64,000 nucleotides of DNA from Tridacna crocea. Taxonomy: Eukaryota; Mollusca; Bivalvia; Cardiida; Cardiidae. The DNA is taken from assembly GCA_943736015.1 (NCBI GenBank), contig OX031056.1, positions 67,793,277-67,857,276 on the forward strand, read 5' to 3'. The notes below the pieces were generated by a model. The model was not told the DNA's origin, did not search any database, and saw only the letters and a list, made by a program, of their open reading frames with translations. A program made the position numbers and the translations under genes. Of this stretch, positions 33,039 to 45,000 are shown in pieces (within the stretch, counting starts at the first letter, position 1; the number at the start of each line of letters is the position of its first letter).

Positions 33039-36000
33039 GTATGTTGCTTCCAATGCATTAATTTTTTACCATAAAGTCAGCCCCAGTAGCTCAATGGTTA
33101 GTGTACCCAACTTATGACTAGATGGTTGATGGTTCAGTACCTGGTTGCAGAAATTTTCTTTTTCTTTGTTATTAGTCGAACAAATTGACATGAAATAAGT
33201 GATCTCTATCACCATATATTACACGCTTGAATTATTTCCGAACTTAGCCTCAGCTGATGTAATCTGTACGTAGAACCATGTGCACGTTTTCGAACTCTTT
33301 TAGAGGCCAATAGATTAATAGTGTCTTAACCCATTACCAAACGACAATATTTTAGACTGGTCCAAATTAAAAGCATTTGCAGACGACAAAATAAAAGTGA
33401 CCGAAAATTTGAAATTTGTTTCGTGAAGAGTAGAAAACATTGTGGGAAAAGGAGAAAATGCTGGTTACCAGCATTTTCTCCTTTTCCCACAATGTTTTCT
33501 ACAGTCTTCTTTCTCAGGGGCGTCAAAAGTAGGGATTGTGTGGTAATGGGTTAAAGAAATACTTACTATATCTGAAATGAACATTTTTTTGTTGGTTTAA
33601 TTCTTTATCACACAGTCCCGACTTTTGACGACCCTGAGGATACAGGCTTTCGAAACATTGTGGAAAAGGAGAAAATGCTGGTAACCAGCATTTTATCCTT
33701 TTCCAAGAATTTTTTCTACACCTCTCAAAATGAATTTTATGTCACATTTATAATTTCGTCTGTAAAATTTAATGCTTTCAATTTGGATAAGTCTAAAAGT
33801 TTGCCATTTGGTAAAGAGTTAAACTGGTAAGAGGTGGCGAGTGACTCAGATCCAAGATGCACTTTCTGCGCAGCCTGATCTTGATCTATGCATCCGCAAA
33901 AGCTTTTTGATTTTGGCTATAGGGCAGTAAGGGTCAAACCCGACATTTACCGTTAACAGAATTTCCGTATGGTTCAATTATACCCGATGATTTAAATATT
34001 CTCATTTTAATTAGTCTTTGCATAAAGGTCAATTTCAGGTCAATTTATTTCAGTAATACTTGTGATGCATGTATAAATAAAGTGGTCAGTGGCTTCCAAA
34101 GAAAGTTTTGTCAATACCGATTTGACAGGGCCAGGATACACATGGATGGCTGCTTTTGCTGCTGTGATATGACTGAAGCTGTTGAAATTCTGTTTTAACT
34201 CCACTACAAAAAAACTATACCACACAAAATTAAAGTAGACTTTCGTCCAAATTGAAAGCATTTGCAGACAACAATTTAAATGCACCTGAAATGATAAAAC
34301 TTTTCTTTGATAGGTAGAAAACACTGTGGAAAAAGTAGAAATTGCACGTTACCAGGATTATTTCCTTTCCCTTCAATTTTTTTCAAAAGGCTTCTTTCTC
34401 AGAGTTGTTAAAACACAGAATTGTGAGATGAAAAAAAACAATGTGTAATAAAGGTTATTTTGAGAGAAAAGACAAGAAGTACATATAGTGTTACTAGTAG
34501 TCATTAGATAGATTAACTCATTACCAAACGACAAAATTTTGGACTTGTCCAAACTGAAAGCAATTGCAGACAACCAAATAAATGTTAATCGAAAAATGGA
34601 TCTTGATTTGGAAAGGGTAGAAAACATTGTGGGAAAAGGAGAAAATGCTAGTTACCAGCAAAAACTATCAGCCCAGGGCAGTGAAAAAAACAACAAAAAA
34701 TATTCTATTTATTTCATGCTTTTAACCCTTTCTGGAAGGAGCTTTATCAAAATCCAGTACAGTTCTTTTCCGTTATTTCAGTGGTGTACCCCTACCGCAC
34801 AACAACTCATTACAATATTATGTCAAGCGTGAGAAATATAAGGTACCATATATGACGTCATATTTTACATCTGGTTGTCAGGCACACACAATTTACCTAG
34901 GCAACAAGAACGTGAAAATCGGTATTTTCACTGGTGGTACCAGTGTAAGATCGAAAAATATTTACACTGCTATTTATCGATGTCCTATGGGAAAGCATGA
35001 AATAAATATTATTATTATTTTTCATAATATCAGTTAACCCAGGATATGAAGATGGCTACCAGATAGATGTTGACATGCAAGGTCCAAGTGGATCGAGGTA
35101 TCGGTATCCCAAACATCACATACCTTTGGATAGAAGAGACTCCAAAATGGCGGAAACTTCTGACTTAGGTTCTAAACCACGATCACAATGGGTCAAAGGA
35201 GAAAACATCAGAGATACAGCAATTTTATTAGAAAGTCTGCCTAGCAAACAGCTCGGTAAAACTTTTATAAAACAATTACATGTAGTAACTTTTATCTCTT
35301 TTGGCCAAAGACCAGAAGAGCTCATGTCATGGCGTCATTGGTCTATCCCTTGATCTTTTTTCTTTTTTACAAGATAGTCTGCATTGAAGAGGAGATATTT
35401 TTCAAGCTTTCACAGATTGCTTTTATCATTAGTGACTTGAATCCTATTAAAATTCAGAAAAAGTTGACACTGAATTGCAGAAAAGTAGCCCTTAAAGTTA
35501 ACAATTTAGACTTCTTGCTTAAAGATCTTAAAACTCTGGATTGTGTTGTCAAGGGTTAACTCTGTGCCAAACAAACTCGAATCTTAATCACCTGGAAAAA
35601 GAAGGTTTTCAAAAATATTGTTTTAAAAGATGAAAATACTTTTATCACTTGACCCACATTTAAGTTGTTATCTGCTAATGCTTTTGTTTTGGAAAAGTCT
35701 CGAATTTTGTCAATAGGGTATTACATTAGCTCTTTAGCAAACAACAAAATTTTAGACCGGTCCAAATTGAAAGCAGTTGCAGACAACAAAATAAACATGG
35801 CTCAAAAACTGAAATTTGTTTTGAGAAGGGTAGAAAACATTGTGGGAAAAAGAAAAAATGCTGGTTACCAGCATTTTCTCCTTTTCCCACGTTGTTTTCA
35901 AAAGGCTTCTTTCCCAGGGGTGTTAAAAATCAGGATTGTGTGGTACTGATTTAAACAGTAACTTTCACTGATTTTCCTGTTTTTTCTGGGGTTTATGAAA

Positions 36001-39000
36001 ATCACTGGATTTCCATGTCTTGCCATGTCCAAGATATTGTGAGATTTTTTGGAAAAATCAGTCAAGAAATTGACATGCAAAGATGTTAGAGTACTCATGA
36101 CACAAACATTGTGAGGCATGACACTAGTTTTAGGGCAGATGTTGAGAACAAAAACAATTATTTAGTAAAATTTTGGACCACTCGCTTTGTAAATTGCTAA
36201 ATTTCATGACTTGTTGTACTCCCAGAATTTTGGTACCAGTGTTTTGGGACACTGATAGTAGTGACCCTCTGATTAGATCTGCCACTGAAATGAACACCTC
36301 TGACTTTCATCTGCTCTGTTTACTACAGGCAGATTAACCCTTTCCTTAAACCCAAATCTTAGACTGTCCCAAACTCAAAGTGTTTGCAGATGACAATTTT
36401 GAATTTGATGATAATGGCAGAAAGTTTTCCCGATAGGCTAGAAAACACTGTGGGAAAAGGAAAAATTGCTCGTTACGAGCAATTTTTCCTTTTCCTACAG
36501 TGTTTTCTAAAGCCTTTTACTGCAGACATGTAAAAACCAGGACTTGTTTGGGAAAGAGTTAAGTTAGACTAAGTCCTTATTCGCCAACCAGTCCCAAGAA
36601 AATCTGTAGTCTTATTCTGAAAATTTTTTTAAATTTGAAAGCAACATAACTTCTGATTGGCCCATCCAAACCATTTGGTTTAGCCAATCAGAAGTTGTGT
36701 TACTTTCCAAATCTTTAATGTTTCTAAATATGAAACTAACAGTGGTTGGTGAATATGTACCCTGGTTCTGTATGACAGTAAGATGGTTCAACTATGTAAC
36801 TTTGCCTTTTTTCTGATATTAGAAAAGATGGCCAGTGAAATAGCCCATGGTGGATCATGGAAACAGCGTAGCGGTAAAAAGAGGTCACAACATGGCACCT
36901 TGCATGTACTCCGTGGTAAAGACGTGGTAGATGAAGTCATTCAAAACTGCGAGGATAACCCAGACTTTGTGGAAGATGTAGAACATGATATAAAAGGAAT
37001 GACGATAAACCTGTCCCAGAAACGGAAAGTCAGGTATTAAGATTTGTTAATGAGGGATTCTGAGCTGTGAAGTTTGCGACATGGTTGATCTCGGACCGTT
37101 CGATCTATATTTAAGTTGTTACATTGTTCTGTTGTAACTTCTGGTAAATCCTAGCACTATCTGCAGGCTAGGACTCGGATCAGTCTTCATTTTGTTGTAG
37201 TCTGATCCGAGTCCTTGATGGACGGAAACCTATTCATTGAACATTGTTATAGTGTTTCTTTGACTATAATACTTAGATGCTCAGAATGCCTACTGAACAA
37301 CTTCTTCAAAGGGTACTTGACTATATTGGTTTGATGGGTAGATACTGTTATTTGCATTATGGGCCGGTGGCCTTTTGCATGAAATAAAATTGAGTTGAGT
37401 TGTAAAAAATGTGCCTTAATGTGAGTTTTACCATATTTGATCATAATGAATATTTGCATCATGTTTGTGTATCCCTTTTACCAAACAACAGAATTTTAGA
37501 TGTGCCTAAATTGAAAGTTTCAAATATTGTAGATGACAAAATGAATGTTATTCAAAAACTAGAAATTGTCATTTGAAGGATAGAAAACATTGTGGGAAAA
37601 GAAGTAAATGCTGGTTTCTATTTAACCCTTTACCACATGTCAGAATTTTAGACCTATTCAAATTGAAAGCATTAATTGCAGATGATAATTTCATAGTGGC
37701 TCAAATGAGGCATTTACTTTTTGATAGAGTAGAAAACTTTGTGGGAAAAGTAGAAAATGCTGGTTACCAGCATTTTCTCCTTTTCCCACAATGTTTTTCG
37801 TTAAAAGTCGTCATTGTGTGGTAAAGGGTTAAATCATACTTTAATTAGGAAGCATAGGCCTGTTGCTCAACCCACAGTATTACCGTGCTTTTTTTGTCTG
37901 CCATGTGAATATACAAGCTATCTTCATCAATGAATCAGTGATTCAAATCACAGTTTTACTTACTTTTCAGGAGTAGGTTAAGCATGAAAAAGAAGGGACC
38001 AAAACATGTTTCCAAATGGAAAAGGTTTAAATACAGTTGTAGTATTGTAAGTACATGTACATACCGTATGGCTTGCTAAATGCAAAAAAGGGCATTTGGA
38101 TATTTGCTTAAATTGTCCCCTTGGATCAGCCTGCGCAGTCCCTGCTGGCTGAACCGCGACAGCACTTTATGACTACATTAGATTTTGTCCTTCAGTAGAC
38201 ATGCACAAAACACAAAATTACATAAGAATGAAAAGTCCTGTTTCGGATTAGCCTGCGCGGATTGCGCAGGTTGATCGGACAGCACACTTTACGCAAATGT
38301 CCGAATGCCCCTTTTTGCATGTTGTAGGGCATAGTATTATCTTATGTATATTTTACTACATATATCAAAGGGTTTATACTTAATGAATTGTTGTAATCAT
38401 GGAGTTCACATCAAAGCATGTATTTTGCGGGGAAAGTCTTTTTTCTTGGACATAGTTAACCATTTACCCGGTAAGGCATTTCTATGGTATCTCTAATTGA
38501 CCCTAAATAACAGCAAGGATGAAGTCGTTTCTTATGTGTATATGACACCTTTTGATAGCATGGAAAACATGGTGACAAAAGGTGAAATTGCTCGTCAAGA
38601 GCAATTTCACCTTTAGTCACTATGTTTTCCAAAAGCTCTTACAAGCAATGCATAGAAATGAGTATCTATGGAGTAAAGGATTAAGCCATTTCCAAACAAT
38701 TCCATGTTTTAATGACCCACAGGCAATCTCCTTTAGTGAAGAGTGTGGGAAAAGTAGAAATGTTCATCTAGCTGGTACCCAGCTTTTTTTTCCTTTTCCC
38801 ATAATGTTTTCCACAATTTCAAAAACAAAGTCCATAATTTTTTACCACATTGAATTTGGCTGTATGCAAATGCTTTTAATTTTGACAAGTCTTAAGATTT
38901 TCATCAGGGAAAGAGTGAGATATAAAGTTTCAACTTTTATAGATTCTTCAGAAAGGGCAACACCTGCATTTGTCACAATAAATTTGCTCAAATCTCTCCA

Positions 39001-42000
39001 CGTAAAGGCCATTAACATTAATCCATTACAGCACAATCTCGAGTTTTATTGACCCTGTAAGAGATCGCTTTTGAAAACAATGTGGGAAAAGGGAGAAAAT
39101 GCTGGCAACCAGCATTTTCTCCTTTTCTCACATTGTTTTCTACCTGATCAAAAACAAAAATCATCATTTCAGTTACATTTATTTTGTTGTCTGCAAATCC
39201 TTTCAGTTTGGACCAGTCTAAATTTTTGTCATTTGGTAAAGAGTTAAACTTCACGTTCTTCCCCTCGTGTTTTCTATATGTAATACAATCTTGATACAGC
39301 TTTTAATTATAAGGACAAAGTCATAGAAATTTAGTTCTAAATGAATCATGTTCTGCAGAAGAGGAATTGTAATGCATCTGCATATGAATTGCAGTATTTC
39401 CTGCTTTTCCCACAATGATTTCCATCCTTTCAAATATTGATCTCTCAATTTGAGCCTCAATTAATTTGTCATCTGCAAGTACTTTTGATTTGGACTGACT
39501 CACAATTTTGTCGCTTGGTAAATAGTTAGGCCATAGTGGTTACCTATATTTTTAGCTCACCTGAGCACGAAGTGCTCATGGTGAGCTATTGTGATCATGC
39601 TGTGTCCGGCGTCCGTCATCCGTCGTGCATCGTGCGGCGTGCGGCGTGCGTCGTGCGTCGTCCGTCGTCAACTTTTTACCTTGTGTACGCTCTAGAGGCC
39701 ACAGTTTTAGTCGGATACTCATGAAAATTGGTCAGGATGTTTGTCTCGATGAAATCTCGGACGAGTTCGAAAATGGGTCATGTGGGGTCAAAAACTAGGT
39801 CACTAGGTCAAATCTTAGAAAAACCTTGTGTACGCTCTAGAGGCCACATTTTGAGTCGGATACTCATGAAAGTTGGTCAGGATGTTTGTCTCGATGATAT
39901 CTCGGACGAGTTCGAAAATGGGTCACGTGGGGTCAAAAACTAGGTCACCAGGTCAAATCTTAGAAAAACCTTGTGTACGCTCTAGAGGCCACATTTTCAG
40001 TCGGATACTCATGAAAGTTGGTCAGGATGTTTGTCTGGATGATATCTCGGACGAGTTCGAAAATGGGTCACGTGGGGTCAAAAACTAGGTCACCAGGTCA
40101 AATCTTAGAAAAACCTTTTGTACGCTCTAGAGGCCACATTTCCAGATGGATACTCATGAAAGTTGGTCAGGATGTTTGTCTGGATGATATCTCGGACGAG
40201 TTCGAAAATGGGTCACGTGGGGTCAAAAACTAGGTCACCAGGTCAAATCTTAGAAAAACCCTTTGTACGCTCTAGAGGCCACATTTTCAGTCGGATACTC
40301 ATGAAAGTTGGTCAGGATGTTTGTCTGGATGATATCTCGGACGAGTTCGAAAATGGGTCACGTGGGGTCAAAAACTAGGTCACCAGGTCAAATCTTAGAA
40401 AAACCTTTTGTACGCTCTAGAGGCCACATTTTCAGTCGGATACTCATGAAAGTTGGTCAGGATGTTTGTCTGGATGATATCTCGGACGAGTTCGAAAATG
40501 GGTCACGTGGGGTCAAAAACTAGGTCACCAGGTCAAATCTTAGAAAAACCTTTTGTACGCTCTAGAGGCCACATTTTCAGTCGGATACTCATGAAAGTTG
40601 GTCAGGATGTTTGTCTGGATGATATCTCGGACGAGTTCGAAAATGGGTCACGTGGGGTCAAAAACTAGGTCACCAGGTCAAATCTTAGAAAAACCTTTTG
40701 TACGCTCTAGAGGCCACATTTTCAGTCGGATACTCATGAAAGTTGGTCAGGATGTTTGTCTGGATGATATCTCGGACGAGTTTGAAAATGGGTCACGTGG
40801 GGTCAAAAACTAGGTCACTAGGTCAAATCTTAGAAAAACCTTTTGTACGCTCTAGAGGCCACATTTCCAGATGGATACTCATGAAAGTTGGTCAGGATGT
40901 TTGTCTGGATGATATCTCGGATGAGTTCGAAAATGGGTCACGTGGGGTCAAAAACTAGGTCACTAGGTCAAATCTTAGAAAAACCTTTTGTACGCTCTAA
41001 AGGCCACATTTTCAGTTGGATACTCATGAAAGTTGGTCAGGATATTTGTCTGGATGATATCTCGAACAAGATCGAAAATGGGTCATGTGGGGTCAAAAAC
41101 TAGGTCACTAGGTCAAATGTTAGAAAAACCTTTTGTAGGCTCTAAAGGCCACATTTTCAGTCCGAAACTCTTGTAAGTTGGTCAGAATGTTTGTCTTGAT
41201 GATATCTCAGACAGGTTTGAAAATGGGTCATTGGGGGTTAAAAACTAGGTCACCAGGTCAAATCTTAGAAAAACCCTGTATATACTCTGGATGCCACATT
41301 TTCAGTCCAACACTCTTGAAAATTAGTCAGAATGTTTGCCTTTATAATATCTTGGATGAGTTTGAAAATGGGTCATGTTGGGTCAAAAACTGGGTCAATA
41401 GGTCAAATGTTATAAACACCTTTTGTATGCTCTGGAGGACACATTTTCAGTCTGATACTCCTAAAACTTGTTCATTATATTTGTCCTGGTGATACCTTGA
41501 ATGAGATTGAAAATGGGTCATGTGGAGTCAAAAACTAGGTCAATGGGTCAAATATTAGAAAAACCTTGTGTACACTCTAGAGGCTACATTTTCTGCCTGA
41601 TATTCTTCAGACTTGGTCAGAATGTTTGTTTTGGTGATGTCTCAAAAGAGTTTGATAATGGGTAATTGTCGGGTCCAAAACTAGGTCACTTGATGAAATC
41701 TTAGAAAAACCTTTTGTACACTGTAGAGGCCACATTTTCAGTCCAATACTCATGAAACTTGGCCAGAATGTTTGTCTTATTGATATCTCAAAAGTGTTTG
41801 ATGATGGGTAATGTCTGATAAAAAACTAGGTCACTGGGAAACTAGATGGTGCATGTTTGGTCAATAAACTCAGGTGAGCGATTTCAGGGCCATCATGGCC
41901 CTCTTGTTCAAGGATATTTGTAAGCTGTCTGCTGGTTAACTGTTTACCAGAAGGCAAAATTTTAGACTGTTCCAAATTCAAAGCAATAGCAGACAACAAA

Positions 42001-45000
42001 ATCAAAGTGACTCAAAAATTAGAATTTCTTTCGGGAAGGGTGGAAAACATTGTGGGAAAAGGAGAAAATGCTGGTTACTAGCATTTTCTCCTTTTCTCAC
42101 AATGTTTTCAAAAGGCTTCTTCCACAGATTCGTGAAAACGAGGGATCGTTTGGTAAAGAGTTAATTGTTAGCTCCACTGGCTGAAGGCCAGCGGGCTTAT
42201 GTCATGGCCCGTTGTCTGCCGTGCGTCCGTTCGTCCGTGCGTTACATTTTTCTTTAAACATCTTCTTCTCTGAAACTACCTATCCAATTTTGATGAAACT
42301 TCACAAAAATGATCCTGTCATGGTCCTCTTCTGAATTTCTTGAAAGAATTTAATTCCTTCAAAAACTCTGGTTGCCATGGCAACAAAACTGAAAAATTTT
42401 GAAAATCTTTGAAAATCTTCTTGTCTGAAACCGTAAGGCCTAGGGCTACCAAATTTTGCATGTAGCTTTATCTAGTGGACCTCTACCAAGTTTCCTCAAA
42501 TTATAGCCCTTGGGTCAAAATTGGCCGCGCCGCGGGGGTCACAAGTTTTACATGGGCTTATTTAGGGAGAACTTTAAAATTCCTCTTCTACCTAGGCATA
42601 GGGCCTAGGGCTACCAAATTTGGCATGTAGTTTTATCTAGTGGACGTCTACCAACAGTGTCCAAATTATAGCCCTGGGGTCAAAATTGGCCCCGCCCCGG
42701 GGGTAACAAGTTTTACATGGGCTTATATAGGGAAAACTTTAAAATTCTTCTTCCACCTAGCCATAGGGCCTAGGGCTACCAAATTTGGCATGTAGTTATT
42801 ATAGCCCAGGGGTCAAATTTGGCCCCTCCCGGAGGGGGGGGGGAACAAATTTTACATGGGCTTTATTACAGAAAACTTTCAAAATCTTCTCGCACCTAGC
42901 TATAAGGGCTAGGGCTATCAAATTTTACATGTAGCTTTATCTAGGGGTTCTCTATCAAAGGGTACCCCAATTATAGCCCTGGGGTCAAATTTAGCCCCGT
43001 CCCAGGGGGTCACAAGTTTTACATGGGCTTATATACGGAAACTTTAATAATCTACTCGTACATAGCCATAAGACCTAGGGCTACCAAATTTTGCGTGTAG
43101 CTTTATCTTATGGGCCTCTACCAAGAGGGCCCAAATTTTAACTTTAGGGGTCAAGTTTGACCCCACCCCAGGGGTCACAGGTTTTACATTGGCTTTTATA
43201 GTGAAAACTTGATAAACCTGTCTCATGGGTCACATATTTTAGAGGGCCTTTTATTTAGCAAACTTGTTTTACAGGGCTTTTTATTGGGCAAGATTAAAAA
43301 ATCTTCTTGTTTATAACCACACATTCTAGTTTCATATCGTAGGTCTGGGGTCAAAATTGGCTCCATTCCAGGGATCACAAGTTTAACATGGGCTTCAAAA
43401 TATAGTCACTTCAATTTAAACATTAATCAAGGGAAATAACTCTCTTAATGAAAGATAAAGTTTGGTACTATTTACCTCCCTTGATTATGAAACTGCATTG
43501 ATACATGATTGGTGCTAGACATTAAGTTTTTTGATAGAAAGTATTCCGTTTTCAAGGAGTGTTATTCATTTTGATGCTAATAGTTATGCTCACATGAGGT
43601 GAATAATAAATTCAGAGTAAGGTTTCTATCATTCAGCTTATTTTTCCAAGGATTTTACCTTTCATGCTAATGAATTAATCTGCTTGTATTGCCTGACAGT
43701 GTTCATTCTTTTTTAAGGCCGTCTTTTTCATGGTCATGAACACTTCAATTTGTGTGGTAAAGGGTTAAAAAGCCAGTGGAGCGATACAGGGCCATCATGG
43801 CCCTCTTGTTTTTAGTTAAATACAGTGCTTATTATTATATTATGCCATGTAAAAAGGGGGTATAAGTGCAGCTTCAAAAAGTGTTGAACCTCATCAGCCT
43901 GCCCAGTCCACTCAGACTGACATGTGTCAAAACCTTTTGCAATATGTCAATTTTGGGCATGTCAAGAGATTGTTCTACCTTATGATTAAGTCAGGTTCAA
44001 TGTTTTTTACCCATCTCAAAAGAAAGTTTATATTTTCTAAGGGATATTCATTTTGTCATCTGCAAATGTATTCAGTTTGGACCAGTCTTAAATGTTGTCA
44101 TGTGGTAAAGAGTTAAATGGTTTTCTTTTGTGGTTTGATAGATGACTTGTAATTTCTCTTTCAACAGACATGGAAACATTTCAAATACAAGCTGGCGGAG
44201 TTTGCTTACTTCTTCCAACTGTGGCATGGCCATCTGAAGAAGATTGAAGGCCATTTTGGGACTGGTGTACTGTCCTATTTTCTCTTCCTAAAGTGGCTGT
44301 TTTACATCAACATTCCTGTATTTCTGCTAACCTTCGGATTTGTAATCCTACCGCAGATTTTGTACCAGTCCATGGGAGACCAAAGTTACAGTGATGAAAA
44401 GTTTACAGGGAAAGAATTGATTACAGGAGCTGTAAGAATTTTGTTTTAACTCTTTACCAAACGACAAAATTTTAGACTTGTCCAAATTGACAGCATTTGC
44501 AGACAACAAAATAAAAGTAGCAGAAAATTTGAAATTTGTTTTGTGAAGGATAGAAAACATTGTGGAAGAAGGAGAAAATGCTGGTTAGCAGCATTTTCTC
44601 CTTTTCCCAAAATGTTTTCTAAAGGCTTCTTTCTCAGGCTTGTCAAAAGTAGGGATTGTGTGGTAATGGGTTAACCCTTTCCCAAACAATCCCTGGTTTT
44701 TACGGGTCTGGAATAGTAACCTTTTGAAAACATTGTGGGAAAAGGAGAAAATGCTGATAACCAGCATTTTCTCCTTTTCCCACAATGTTTTCCAGCCTAT
44801 CATAGACAGAAATCATCTACTCAGCAAGAGTTCAATTGTCGTCTGCAAATGATTTCAATTTGGTCTAGTCCAAAAGTTTGTCATTTGGGAAAGGGTTAAC
44901 TCTTTACCAAACAACAAAATTTTAGACTTGTCCGAATTGAAAGCATTTACAGACAACAAAATAAATGTAACTCAAAAATTGAAATGTGTTTCCAGCAGGG

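Noticed and set aside
34779-34834. Candidate missing TMC exon between an acceptor TTATTTCAG and a GT
   Set aside because: The sequence belongs to a dispersed repeat also found at 46300-46580 and 58563-58830. The needed frame contains TGA or leaves in the wrong phase.
39728-41492. Series of near-identical 71-codon open frames, MVRMFVWMISRTSSKMGHVG type
   Set aside because: They recur every 145 bases as a by-product of the tandem array in a mobile element. They have no splice or start context and each ends in every unit.
39670-41862. Possible CRISPR-like array
   Set aside because: Units are directly tandem without unique spacers, and the host is an animal genome.
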